From positions 390,681 to 454,680 of the forward strand of contig NZ_JAPZVR010000002.1 in the NCBI RefSeq assembly GCF_027622855.1: a stretch of DNA of 64,000 nucleotides, in the 5' to 3' direction. Origin of the DNA: Glycomyces algeriensis. GTDB taxonomy: Bacteria > Actinomycetota > Actinomycetes > Mycobacteriales > Micromonosporaceae. Shown piece by piece: positions 63,395 to 64,000 of this stretch (positions are counted from its first letter, which is position 1; every line of letters begins with the position of its first letter). Under the pieces are notes generated by a model. It saw nothing but the letters and a program-made list of their open reading frames with translations. It searched no databases and was not told the DNA's origin. Made by a program: the position numbers and the translations under genes.

Positions 63395-64000
63395 ATGCGC
63401 GAGTTCGCCGTCCCCCCCGTGGTGACTGTGCCCGACGAAGACAACACCCTCTCCGCGCTGTGGGACGCGGCCGAGAACCACCCCGCCTCGATCCTCTTCA
63501 TGCGCACCTTCGACGACGGCGCCACCTGGCAGGACGTCACCTCCGTCGAGTTCCGCGAGCAGGTCGTCGCCGCCGCCAAGGGCCTGGCCGCCGCCGGGAT
63601 CCAGCCCGGCGACCGGGTCGCCCTCATGTCGGCCACCCGCTACGAGTGGACACTCCTCGACTACGCGATCTGGGCCGCCGGCGCCGTCACCGTCACCATC
63701 TACGAGACCTCCTCCGCCGACCAGGCCAAATTCATCCTCGAGGACTCCGGCGCCGTCGCCGTGATCGTCGAGGACGCCGAGATGACCGCGATGGTCGAAG
63801 GCCTCGGCACCCAGGTCAAGCACGTGTGGACCATCGACGGCGGGGCGCTCGACGCCCTTGGCGCACTCGGCGCCGACGCCGGTATCGACATCGAGGAGCG
63901 CCGCACCTCCCGCAAGGCCGACGACCTGTGCACGATCGTCTACACCTCGGGCACCACCGGCCGCCCCAAGGGCTGCATGCTCACCCACCGCAACCTCCTG
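63395..64000 (+). CDS. long-chain acyl-CoA ligase, N-terminal part (runs off the window)
   Basis: The first 202 residues of an AMP-forming acyl-CoA ligase. It starts at an ATG with GGAG upstream and has an N-terminal segment (LSALWDAAENHPASILFMRT), the region GIQPGDRVALMSATRYEWTLLDYAIWAAGA, and the P-loop-like A3 motif TIVYTSGTTGRPKGCMLTHRN just before the edge. The form is that of actinobacterial FadD/AMP-dependent long-chain enzymes. No stop is seen because the window ends. Chain-length preference cannot be judged. Confidence 0.92.
   Translation, partial: MREFAVPPVVTVPDEDNTLSALWDAAENHPASILFMRTFDDGATWQDVTSVEFREQVVAAAKGLAAAGIQPGDRVALMSATRYEWTLLDYAIWAAGAVTVTIYETSSADQAKFILEDSGAVAVIVEDAEMTAMVEGLGTQVKHVWTIDGGALDALGALGADAGIDIEERRTSRKADDLCTIVYTSGTTGRPKGCMLTHRNLL

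Noticed and set aside
63062-63988. Minus-strand frame opposite the acyl-CoA ligase
   Set aside because: It is antisense to a clear AMP-binding enzyme and shows no domain.

Overview
The window is GC-rich (roughly 70%) and densely coded. It has many GTG starts, ATGA/GTGA stop-start overlaps, Wag31-type DivIVA, SepF, a class II DAHP synthase, an adenosylcobalamin isobutyryl-CoA mutase subunit and a DtxR/IdeR iron box. Together these point to a high-GC Gram-positive actinomycete, perhaps near Glycomycetales/Micromonosporales; the exact taxon cannot be fixed from this sequence. No rRNA, tRNA, CRISPR array, phage or insertion sequence was seen.

Layout. 1-3.7 kb: a SigF/SigB-class sigma factor with a SigF-type promoter in front of it, icmA behind a TetR-type operator, and a Rid protein. 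3.7-8.3 kb: a compact his operon (hisD-hisC-hisB-small membrane protein-hisH-hisA). 8.3-15.9 kb: a DUF2567 membrane protein, a ParA/MinD-like ATPase, rluD-lspA-dksA-type operon, a Zn-ribbon-like membrane protein, divIVA, yggT, sepF. 16-29.2 kb: yggS, ftsZ, ftsQ, then an oppositely oriented, iron-box-controlled siderophore-interacting protein that splits the dcw cluster, then murC-murG-ftsW-murD-mraY-murF-murE. 29.2-38.5 kb: mixed accessory genes (MarR, a coiled-coil wall protein, an L,D-transpeptidase lipoprotein, cupin/Rrf2 pair, SDR, a frameshifted membrane gene, LLM oxidoreductase). 38.5-46 kb: DAHP synthase, an fchA-folD pair, hypotheticals, a PPi-type phosphofructokinase, a DEDDh exoribonuclease. 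46-53.4 kb: Crp, a PlsC-type acyltransferase, an esterase, an FMO/pseudo-hydrolase pair, P450, Nudix. 53.4-57.5 kb: a near-pure poly-G block, then bioA-bioF-bioD with tandem repeats in and behind bioF. 57.5-64 kb: MFS exporter, TIGR00300 ornithine cyclodeaminase family, a secreted beta-helix protein behind LacI-type operators, ROK glucokinase, and the start of an acyl-CoA ligase.

How the genes work together. The largest block builds and divides the cell wall: precursor synthesis (MurC-G, MraY), septation (FtsZ/Q/W, SepF), polar growth (DivIVA) and 3-3 cross-linking (L,D-transpeptidase). Central metabolism supplies histidine, biotin, aromatic precursors and one-carbon folate. A recurrent feature is a TANNNT hexamer 6-7 nt before a start codon with no Shine-Dalgarno, marking probable leaderless mRNAs in front of at least thirteen genes.

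Most notable points for a second look: a FolD whose cyclohydrolase lysine is Ile, overlapping an FchA-type cyclohydrolase gene; two copies of a CTTCAG direct-repeat promoter with no visible downstream gene; the siderophore gene inside dcw; a 78-nt poly-G block that may be an artefact; and a nested inverted repeat enclosing a start codon.
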